In this document: positions 1 to 5,301 of the stretch, one piece after another
How positions within the stretch are numbered: the stretch's first letter is position 1
How the letters are laid out: every line of letters starts with the position of its first letter
Source: Stenotrophomonas raiganjensis (SeqCode)
GTDB taxonomy: Bacteria; Pseudomonadota; Gammaproteobacteria; Xanthomonadales; Xanthomonadaceae
Length of the DNA stretch: 5,301 bases
NCBI RefSeq assembly: GCF_030658505.1
Contig: NZ_JAUTXR010000054.1
Location: 1 to 5,301, forward strand
Direction: 5' to 3'
Position numbers and translations under genes: made by a program
Notes under the pieces: model-generated
Told to the model about the DNA's origin: nothing
Databases searched by the model: none
What the model saw: the letters and a program-made list of their open reading frames with translations, nothing else

Positions 1-1
1 C

Positions 2-175
2 GATCTTGGCGAGGACTTTGGCGGCGGCCTGCATGCGCACGAAGTGGCCTTCCTGCACCGGCACGAGTGGGCGCGCACTGCCGAGGACGTGCTGTGGCGA
101 AGGAGCAAGCTGGGGTTGCGGCTGGACGCTGCGCAGGTGGCTCGGCTCTACAGAGAGAGAGGTAAGTTACCCTGA
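2..175 (+). CDS. glpD: Glycerol-3-phosphate dehydrogenase, C-terminal end (partial)
   Basis: This is the last 57 codons of a gene entering from the left edge and ending at a TGA at 173-175. The peptide begins DLGEDFGGGLHAHEV and continues with HEWARTAEDVLWRRSKLGL, which is the conserved C-terminal cap of aerobic FAD-dependent GlpD (family motif HEW-x(4)-D-x-LWRR-(T/S)K-x-G). By family knowledge, GlpD is a membrane-associated flavoenzyme that oxidises sn-glycerol 3-phosphate to dihydroxyacetone phosphate and passes electrons to quinone. The catalytic and FAD-binding parts lie outside the window. The position just before glpK supports the call, since GlpK makes its substrate. The last codons are unusual for this genome: two AGA and one TTA within the final eight sense codons, in a low-GC stretch. 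Confidence 0.9.
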   Translation, partial: DLGEDFGGGLHAHEVAFLHRHEWARTAEDVLWRRSKLGLRLDAAQVARLYRERGKLP

Positions 176-1696
<1,521 letters not shown>

Positions 1697-1698
1697 AG

Positions 1699-1722
1699 GT
1701 AGTGCCGGCCGCTGGCCGGCAC
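1699..1722 (+). repeat. SMAG-type REP palindrome, copy 1
   Basis: A GTAG head (1699-1702) leads into a perfect 9-bp stem whose arms are 1702-1710 (GTGCCGGCC) and 1714-1722, with a GCT loop. This is the form of the SMAG (Stenotrophomonas maltophilia GTAG) family, non-autonomous REP-like elements thought to be moved by RAYT-type transposases. It starts two bases after the glpK stop, so it sits in the 3' end of the glpK transcript and can fold as RNA. It lacks a following T tract, so it is not a classical intrinsic terminator. Confidence 0.85.
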
Positions 1723-1740
1723 ACCGGGGGTGTTTGCAGA

Positions 1741-1764
1741 TTGCCGGCCCGCGGCCGGCGCTAC
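1741..1764 (-). repeat. SMAG-type REP palindrome, copy 2 (inverted)
   Basis: Read on the minus strand, this has a GTAG head (CTAC at 1761-1764 on the plus strand) followed by a 7-bp core stem, arms 1743-1749 (GCCGGCC) and 1753-1759, with a CGC loop. It is inverted relative to copy 1, 18 bp away, giving a tail-to-tail pair like a BIME. The GTAG and CTAC ends could also pair to form one long cruciform. It ends 7 bp from the metQ stop, so the pair fills the gap between two convergent genes. Confidence 0.82.
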
Positions 1765-1771
1765 CACGCGG

Positions 1772-2566
1772 TCAGAACGCCGGCAGCACCGCGCCCTTGT
1801 ACTTGGTCTCGATGAAGGCCTTCACCTGCGGGCTGGTCAGGGCCTTGGCCAGCTTCTGCACGCGGGCGTCATCCTTGTTGTCCGGGCGCGCGACCAGGAA
1901 GTTCACGTACGGCGAATCCTTGCTCTCGATCGCCAGTGCGTCCTTGGTTGGATTGAGGCCTGCATCCAGCGCGTAATTGGTATTGATCAACGCCAGATCG
2001 ACCTGGTCCAGCACGCGCGGCAGCATCGCCGAGTCCAGCTCGCGGAACTTCAGGTTCTTCGGGTTGGCGATGATGTCGCGCTGGGTCGACAGCGCATTGG
2101 CCGGGTCCTTCAGCGCGATCACGCCGGCCTTGTGCAGCAGGATCAGCGCGCGGCTGTTGTTGCTCGGATCGTTCGGGATCACCACGTCGGCGCCTTCGCG
2201 CAGCTCGGCCAGCGACTTGATCTTGCGCGAGTAGGCACCGAACGGCTCGATGTGGACACCGATCACCTTCACCAGATCGGTCTTGCGATCGCGGTTGTAG
2301 GCATCCAGGTACGGCTCGGTCTGGAAATAGTTGGCATCCACCTGCTTCTGCACCAGCTGGTCGTTGGGCTGCACGTAGTCGTTGAACACGCGCACGTCCA
2401 GGTCCACGCCTTCCTGCTTGAGGATCGGCTTGACCACTTCAAGGATCTCGGCGTGCGGCACGGCCGTGGCGGCCACCACCAGCTTCTGCGAGGGCTCGCC
2501 GGACTTGCCGCAGGCGGTCAGGGCCAGCGCAGCGGCGAGCAGGGGCAGCAACAGGGTCTTCTTCAT
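1772..2566 (-). CDS. metQ: Methionine-binding lipoprotein of an ABC importer (NlpA family)
   Basis: This 264-aa protein begins MKKTLLLPLLAAALALTAC, a type II signal peptide with lipobox LTAC and the lipidated cysteine at residue 19. The mature part is a single NLPA/MetQ domain: AATAVPHAEILE (33-43), DANYFQTEPYLDAY (77-90), IPNDPSNNSRAL (130-141) and INTNYAL (194-200), all family blocks lining the ligand cleft. By homology it captures methionine in the periplasm and delivers it to the MetNI transporter. The histidine I recall at the start of the family HxPYL motif is Thr83 here, so the exact ligand is less sure. No metN or metI gene lies on either side. The gene follows the WYL regulator by 26 bp on the same strand and is probably in its operon. 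The minus-strand leader is pyrimidine-rich with no Shine-Dalgarno, but the signal peptide fixes the ATG. Confidence 0.9.
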   Translation of the reverse strand: MKKTLLLPLLAAALALTACGKSGEPSQKLVVAATAVPHAEILEVVKPILKQEGVDLDVRVFNDYVQPNDQLVQKQVDANYFQTEPYLDAYNRDRKTDLVKVIGVHIEPFGAYSRKIKSLAELREGADVVIPNDPSNNSRALILLHKAGVIALKDPANALSTQRDIIANPKNLKFRELDSAMLPRVLDQVDLALINTNYALDAGLNPTKDALAIESKDSPYVNFLVARPDNKDDARVQKLAKALTSPQVKAFIETKYKGAVLPAF

Positions 2567-2592
2567 GGGCGGAAGGGTTCTCGGGAGGAGTA

Positions 2593-3564
2593 TCAGGAGT
2601 TGTCGTAATTGCTCAGGGCGAGCTCGAGCAGCGCCTTGGCCTGCTCGCGCAGCATCACCGGTTCGATGATCTCGGCATCCGAGCCGTAGTGCAGCACGTC
2701 CATCAGCAACTCGCGCGAGACGCTGTACGGCACCTTCAGTTCATAGCGGCCATCGGCCAGGAAACGGCCCTGCTGCTTGGAATGCCAGTGCTCGTCGGCC
2801 ACCCAGCGCGCGGCCTTGGCGCTGAACAGGATCGTCGCCCAGCCCTTCGGTGCGCCGGAGAAGATGCCGTAGCTGGCGCCCAGCTGCTCGTCCAGTTCGC
2901 TGTCGGCGACATCGCGGGCGGTACTGTCGACCACCCGCGCCTTGTGGATGCGGTCCACCGCAAAACTGCGCAGTGCCTCGCGGTCATGGTCCCAGGCATC
3001 CAGGTACCAGTTGTCGCGATAGTGGGTCAGGCGCTGCGGCGAGACCGTACGCTTGGTCGGCTCGTCGGTGGAACGGGCGCGGTACTCGAACGCCAGCTGG
3101 CGGCGCTCCAGCACCGCCGAGGCGACGCTGCGGAAGCTGCCCTCATCGAACTTGCGGCCGCGGTGCGGAATCACCCGCACGCGGTCCACCGGCCAGCTGG
3201 AGACACCGGCCTGCGCTGCCAGCAGGCTCTCGATACGCTGCTGCAGCGGTGCCAGCACCGACGACAGCACGCCGCCGCCAGTCCGCGCCAGCAGGTGCTG
3301 CGAGGCCAGCAGGGCGTGCAGTTCCTCCGAACTCAGCCACAGGCCGGGCAGTTCGAAGCGGTCGCTCTCGTCGGCCTGGTAGCGGAAGCCCGCCTCGCCG
3401 TCTCCCTCGATCGGTGCCATCAGCGCATCGCGCAGGAAGGCCAGGTCGCGGTAGACGGTGGCGCGGGAACAACCGAGCTTGTCCTGCAGGGTCGCCACCG
3501 TCACCGGATAGCGCGCGGACTTGAGCAGACGATGCAGGGCGGTGATGCGTTCGTATCGGTCCAT
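2593..3564 (-). CDS. WYL-domain transcriptional regulator (YafY/DeoR-like HTH)
   Basis: This predicted 323-aa cytoplasmic DNA-binding regulator begins MDRYERITALHRLLKSARYP, the usual start of YafY-type proteins. A winged helix-turn-helix covers about residues 1-60, with the recognition region near TLQDKLGCSRATVYRDL (25-41). The WYL domain covers about 125-215 and carries its signature RDNWYLDAWDHD at 183-194 (W186-Y187-L188), followed by the conserved arginines in LRSFAVDRIHK (198-208). A WCX-like C-terminal region covers about 240-320. WYL domains are known ligand-sensing modules, often binding nucleotides or nucleic acid; the effector here cannot be told. The open frame continues far upstream without another likely start and would overlap the divergent lipoprotein gene, so the ATG at 3564 is chosen. 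A near-consensus -10 lies only seven bases upstream. The gene precedes metQ by 26 bp, making metQ a candidate target. Confidence 0.9.
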   Translation of the reverse strand: MDRYERITALHRLLKSARYPVTVATLQDKLGCSRATVYRDLAFLRDALMAPIEGDGEAGFRYQADESDRFELPGLWLSSEELHALLASQHLLARTGGGVLSSVLAPLQQRIESLLAAQAGVSSWPVDRVRVIPHRGRKFDEGSFRSVASAVLERRQLAFEYRARSTDEPTKRTVSPQRLTHYRDNWYLDAWDHDREALRSFAVDRIHKARVVDSTARDVADSELDEQLGASYGIFSGAPKGWATILFSAKAARWVADEHWHSKQQGRFLADGRYELKVPYSVSRELLMDVLHYGSDAEIIEPVMLREQAKALLELALSNYDNS

Positions 3565-3571
3565 ACCCCCG

Positions 3572-3577
3572 ATTATG
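3572..3577 (-). promoter_or_regulatory. Candidate -10 element of the WYL regulator gene
   Basis: On the minus strand this reads CATAAT, five of six matches to TATAAT. Transcription would begin about seven bases on, at or within a base or two of the ATG at 3564, which would make the mRNA leaderless. No good -35 is visible 16-18 bp upstream, so the call rests on the hexamer and its place in the 81-bp divergent gap. Confidence 0.35.
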
Positions 3578-3635
3578 TCCGAGTCGCGGGTCTTGTGTGG
3601 GACGTTTGGGCTATCGTGGTCGCCCCCACCCCAAT

Positions 3636-3639
3636 GGAA
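3636..3639 (+). promoter_or_regulatory. Weak ribosome-binding site of the lipoprotein gene
   Basis: GGAA lies six bases before the ATG at 3646 and favours that start over the in-frame ATG at 3634, which has only a C-rich run upstream. Confidence 0.4.
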
Positions 3640-3645
3640 TGCCCG

Positions 3646-4248
3646 ATGCGCCGGTTGCCTGCCCTGTCCCTGCTGGCCTGCCTGCTGCTGGCCGCCTGTG
3701 ATCGCGCGCCCGCGCCGGCCAGCACCGGGGCACCCGTGCCTGCGGCGGATCCGGCGCAGGCGGTGCTGGGCGCCAGCCAGCGCTTCTCGGCCCTGAGCAG
3801 TTTCCATGCCGAGCTGGAGGTGCTGGGCGCGCCGCAGCCGGTGCGCAGCGCCATGGACTTCGTCGCGCCCGACCGCTTCCGGGTGCAGACCCCGGCCGGG
3901 CCGCAGACCATCATCGGCGACACCATGTTCCTGCAGGCCGACGGCGCGATCCGCCAGGTTCCGACCCCGCCGGGCCTGCTCGAGCAGTGGCGCAACCCGT
4001 TGCCGGCCGACGCCCTGCCCGCCGATCTGAAGGCCGAAGACCTTGGCAGCCAAGCGCTGGATGGGGTCGAAACCCGCCACTACCGGCTGCGCGGTGCCCA
4101 ACCGGGCGAACGCCTGGAGTACTGGGTGGATGCCCAGGGCCTGCCGCGGCAGATCGTGCGCAGCGGCAGCAGCAATGGCCACAGCTTCCAGCTGCGCCTG
4201 CGCTATTCGCGCTTCAACGACCCCGCATTGCGTGTCGATCTGCCCTGA
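3646..4248 (+). CDS. Putative lipoprotein, possibly LolA-like
   Basis: This 200-aa predicted lipoprotein has a signal peptide MRRLPALSLLACLLLAAC with lipobox LAAC and lipidated Cys18. An Ala/Pro-rich linker follows to about residue 38. The rest (about 40-200) has the layout of LolA/LolB/LppX-type half-barrel proteins: an early helix with RFSALSSFHAELEVL (46-60), then alternating strands such as PDRFRVQTPAG (75-85), DTMFLQADGAIRQV (92-105), RLEYWVDAQGLPRQIV (156-171) and SFQLRLRYSRF (180-190). The strand pattern 'ΦxYWVDxxGLPxxΦ' is common in lipoprotein-sorting and periplasmic carrier families, but I do not recognise a specific member. The residue after the cysteine is Asp, which in E. coli signals inner-membrane retention. 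The ATG at 3646 gives the better signal peptide; one at 3634 would add MECP. It is divergent from the WYL regulator and 106 bp upstream of the DUF481 gene. Confidence 0.75.
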   Translation: MRRLPALSLLACLLLAACDRAPAPASTGAPVPAADPAQAVLGASQRFSALSSFHAELEVLGAPQPVRSAMDFVAPDRFRVQTPAGPQTIIGDTMFLQADGAIRQVPTPPGLLEQWRNPLPADALPADLKAEDLGSQALDGVETRHYRLRGAQPGERLEYWVDAQGLPRQIVRSGSSNGHSFQLRLRYSRFNDPALRVDLP

Positions 4249-4292
4249 ATAGGCGATCGCGGCAACGTTCGCTGAAGCACGCATTGGATCGA

Positions 4293-4322
4293 TTCGGACG
4301 GCCATCACGCTTCCAGTATCAT
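4293..4322 (+). promoter_or_regulatory. Candidate promoter of the DUF481 gene
   Basis: TATCAT at 4317-4322 matches the -10 consensus at five of six positions, with a weak -35 (TTCGGA, 4293-4298) at 18-bp spacing. A start near 4329 would give a leader of about 26 bases. It lies in the 106-bp gap after the lipoprotein gene, in which I see no intrinsic terminator, so read-through from upstream is also possible. Confidence 0.35.
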
Positions 4323-4337
4323 CACCGGCTGTCAACC

Positions 4338-4350
4338 GCTTCGGAGAAGC
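4338..4350 (+). promoter_or_regulatory. Ribosome-binding site of the DUF481 gene inside a small inverted repeat
   Basis: GGAGAA at 4343-4348 is a strong Shine-Dalgarno six bases before the ATG at 4355. It is overlapped by a perfect 5-bp inverted repeat, GCTTC (4338-4342) and GAAGC (4346-4350), with GGA as the loop. In the mRNA the Shine-Dalgarno would lie in the loop and 3' arm of this short hairpin. Confidence 0.55.
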
Positions 4351-4354
4351 CTCG

Positions 4355-5131
4355 ATGTCCCTGCGTGTGTCCCTGCTGATCCCCCTGCTGCTGTGCGCGC
4401 CGCTTGCGCATGCGCAGGACGCCTCCGAGCTGGCGGCGATGTCCTCGCCGTGGAGCGGCAGCGGCGGCGAGCTCGGTTTCGCCTCGGCACGCGGCAACAG
4501 CAGCACCGAAAGCTTCAACGGCCGCCTGCGCCTGCGCTACACCGACGGCGACTGGGTGCACAGCATGGACCTGTTCGGCCTGCGTTCCAGCTCCAAGGTG
4601 ACCGAGACCAACGACGACGGCAGCACCACCCGCCGCAACAACACCACGGCCAACCGCTACACCGGCAGTGCCGGCAGCGCGCTGCAACTGGGCGAGCACC
4701 GCCAGCTGACCGCCACGGTGCGTACCGAACGCGACGACTTCGCCACCTACGACCGCCAGAGCTCGTTCGGTCTGGGTTACGGCACCCGCCTGTGGAACAC
4801 CGAGCGCTTCTCGTTCGATGCGCAGATCGGCCCCGGTGTGCGCCGCACCCACAGCACCGAGGACGACCGCACCCGTACCGGCATGATCGGTCGCGGCCTG
4901 TTCGACCTGAAGTACTCGCTGACCGACAACACCGACCTGGTCAACACCCTGCTGGTCGAATCCGGTTCGTACAACACCTTCGGCCAGAACGACTTCGGTG
5001 TCTCGGTGAGCATGAACGAGCACCTGGCGCTGAAGGCCGGCTGGCAGGCGCGTTACAACAGTGACGTGGCCGAGGACAAGCGCAAGACCGATACGCTGAC
5101 CACGATGAACGTGGTCTACAAGTTCAAGTAA
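4355..5131 (+). CDS. DUF481 (YdiY-type) outer-membrane beta-barrel protein
   Basis: This 258-aa exported protein has a signal peptide MSLRVSLLIPLLLCAPLAHA, with likely cleavage after Ala20. The mature sequence opens with SGSGGELGFASARGNSST (34-51), the hallmark of DUF481 (a Gly-rich first strand followed by a GN-T/S turn). It then runs as alternating amphipathic strands: FNGRLRLRYTDGDWVHSMDL (54-73), QLTATVRTERDDFATYDR (117-134), SSFGLGYGTRLW (136-147) and FSFDAQIGPGVRRTHS (152-167). Loops are rich in Asn, Asp, Thr and Arg, for example TNDDGSTTRRNNTTANRY at 85-102. It ends VVYKFK; the aromatic typical of barrel C-termini is the penultimate residue. YdiY-like proteins are predicted outer-membrane barrels, some acid-induced in E. 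coli, but no transport or enzyme role is established that I know of. A strong ribosome-binding site supports the start and an intrinsic terminator follows the stop. Confidence 0.85.
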   Translation: MSLRVSLLIPLLLCAPLAHAQDASELAAMSSPWSGSGGELGFASARGNSSTESFNGRLRLRYTDGDWVHSMDLFGLRSSSKVTETNDDGSTTRRNNTTANRYTGSAGSALQLGEHRQLTATVRTERDDFATYDRQSSFGLGYGTRLWNTERFSFDAQIGPGVRRTHSTEDDRTRTGMIGRGLFDLKYSLTDNTDLVNTLLVESGSYNTFGQNDFGVSVSMNEHLALKAGWQARYNSDVAEDKRKTDTLTTMNVVYKFK

Positions 5132-5136
5132 GACGT

Positions 5137-5164
5137 ACGGGCGCCCAGGCGCCCGTTCTTCTTT
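5137..5164 (+). terminator. Intrinsic terminator after the DUF481 gene
   Basis: An 8-bp perfect GC-rich stem, ACGGGCGC (5137-5144) and GCGCCCGT (5149-5156), closes a CCAG loop and is followed by the T-rich run TTCTTCTTT. It begins six bases after the TAA stop. Confidence 0.88.
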
Positions 5165-5166
5165 CG

Positions 5167-5189
5167 GTGGTGCCGGCCGCTGGCCGGCA
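5167..5189 (+). repeat. SMAG-type REP palindrome, copy 3 (GTGG head)
   Basis: A GTGG head (5167-5170) precedes a perfect 8-bp stem, arms 5171-5178 (TGCCGGCC) and 5182-5189, with a GCT loop. The stem and loop are identical to those of copy 1, but the head differs by one base and no inverted partner is present. It lies three bases past the T-run of the terminator and 7 bp from the end of trmL, between convergent genes. Confidence 0.8.
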
Positions 5190-5196
5190 ACTGCAT

Positions 5197-5301
5197 TCAA
5201 TCGGCGGCAAACCCATGCTGCCGCCACGCTTCATACATCACCACCGCAACGGTGTTGGAAAGATTGAGGCTGCGGTTGTCCGGCCGCATCGGCAGGCGCA
5301 G
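5197..5301 (-). CDS. trmL: tRNA (cytidine/uridine-34 2'-O)-methyltransferase, C-terminal end (partial)
   Basis: The final 34 codons of a minus-strand gene run off the right edge, with the stop at 5197-5199. The peptide includes [20 protein letters not shown] and then YEAWRQHGF, which is motif 3 of the SpoU/SPOUT methyltransferase fold. The form 'PM-x-P-(D/N)-x-RS-(L/M)-NLSN-x-V-(A/S)-V-V-x-YEAWRQ' is typical of TrmL (YibK). This enzyme uses S-adenosylmethionine to methylate the 2'-OH of the wobble nucleotide of leucine tRNAs, and its active site lies in a C-terminal trefoil knot to which this segment belongs. The N-terminal part lies outside the window, so another SpoU-family member cannot be wholly excluded. 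The gene converges on the DUF481 gene, separated by the terminator and a SMAG repeat. Confidence 0.88.
   Translation of the reverse strand: MRLPMRPDNRSLNLSNTVAVVMYEAWRQHGFAAD

Noticed and set aside
1699..1764. The palindromes as a CRISPR array or a classical intrinsic terminator
   Set aside because: There are only two copies, inverted rather than direct, with one short spacer and no T tract. The GTAG heads fit SMAG repeats better.
1730..2608. A 292-codon plus-strand open frame opposite metQ
   Set aside because: It is an antisense shadow of metQ, starts inside the SMAG spacer without a ribosome-binding site, and has no recognisable protein features.
3577..3602. GTCC...GGAC inverted match in the divergent gap as a regulator operator
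   Set aside because: There are only four matching bases per arm with a long spacer, which is expected by chance in such sequence.
2689..3645. Upstream extension of the lipoprotein frame to 519 residues
   Set aside because: The extension is antisense to the WYL regulator and would bury the signal peptide and lipobox in the middle of the protein.
4253..4260. GCGATCGC octamer palindrome, like the cyanobacterial HIP1 element
   Set aside because: It is a single copy in a GC-rich intergenic stretch. HIP1 is meaningful only when highly abundant, and nothing else suggests cyanobacterial DNA.
3565..4518. Upstream extension of the WYL regulator frame to a 641-residue protein
   Set aside because: The extra 318 codons run antisense to the lipoprotein and part of the DUF481 gene and show no domain. 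The regulator family begins at the MDRYERI sequence encoded from 3564.
4322..5227. A 301-codon minus-strand open frame opposite the DUF481 gene
   Set aside because: It is antisense, Val/Ala/Gly-rich without a domain, and crosses the intrinsic terminator, the SMAG copy and the end of trmL. The real minus-strand gene there is in another frame.

Overview
The window looks like chromosomal DNA of a GC-rich gammaproteobacterium of the Xanthomonadaceae, most probably Stenotrophomonas (S. maltophilia group). The strongest clue is three copies of a short palindrome with a GTAG or GTGG head (two near 1699-1764, one near 5167-5189). These match the SMAG REP-like family known from S. maltophilia. The protein types and the strong G/C bias at third codon positions agree. 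The genus assignment is inference and was not tested by a search.

Layout. On the + strand, the last 57 codons of glpD (glycerol-3-phosphate dehydrogenase) are followed 21 bp later by a complete glpK (glycerol kinase). Together they form the phosphorylation and oxidation steps of glycerol use. An inverted pair of SMAG repeats then separates glpK from two minus-strand genes. These are a WYL-domain transcription regulator (2593-3564) and, 26 bp downstream of it, metQ (methionine-binding lipoprotein of an ABC importer, 1772-2566), probably co-transcribed. Divergent from the regulator, across an 81-bp gap, is a plus-strand lipoprotein gene of uncertain function (3646-4248). Next comes a plus-strand DUF481/YdiY-type outer-membrane beta-barrel gene (4355-5131), ended by a clear intrinsic terminator and followed by a third SMAG copy. 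The window closes with the C-terminal 34 codons of trmL (tRNA wobble 2'-O-methyltransferase) on the minus strand.

How the genes fit together. glpD-glpK is a metabolic unit. The regulator-metQ pair suggests local control of methionine uptake, although metN and metI are not visible. The lipoprotein and the DUF481 barrel are both envelope proteins, but nothing seen shows that they act together. Every stretch over 300 bases is occupied by a gene.

I see no CRISPR array, phage, insertion sequence, toxin-antitoxin or defence system, and no evidence of an undescribed multi-gene system. The points worth a second look are modest: a glycerol kinase without the fructose-1,6-bisphosphate loop, an orphan metQ behind a WYL regulator, a possibly leaderless regulator mRNA, a small hairpin over a ribosome-binding site, and the arrangement of the SMAG repeats.
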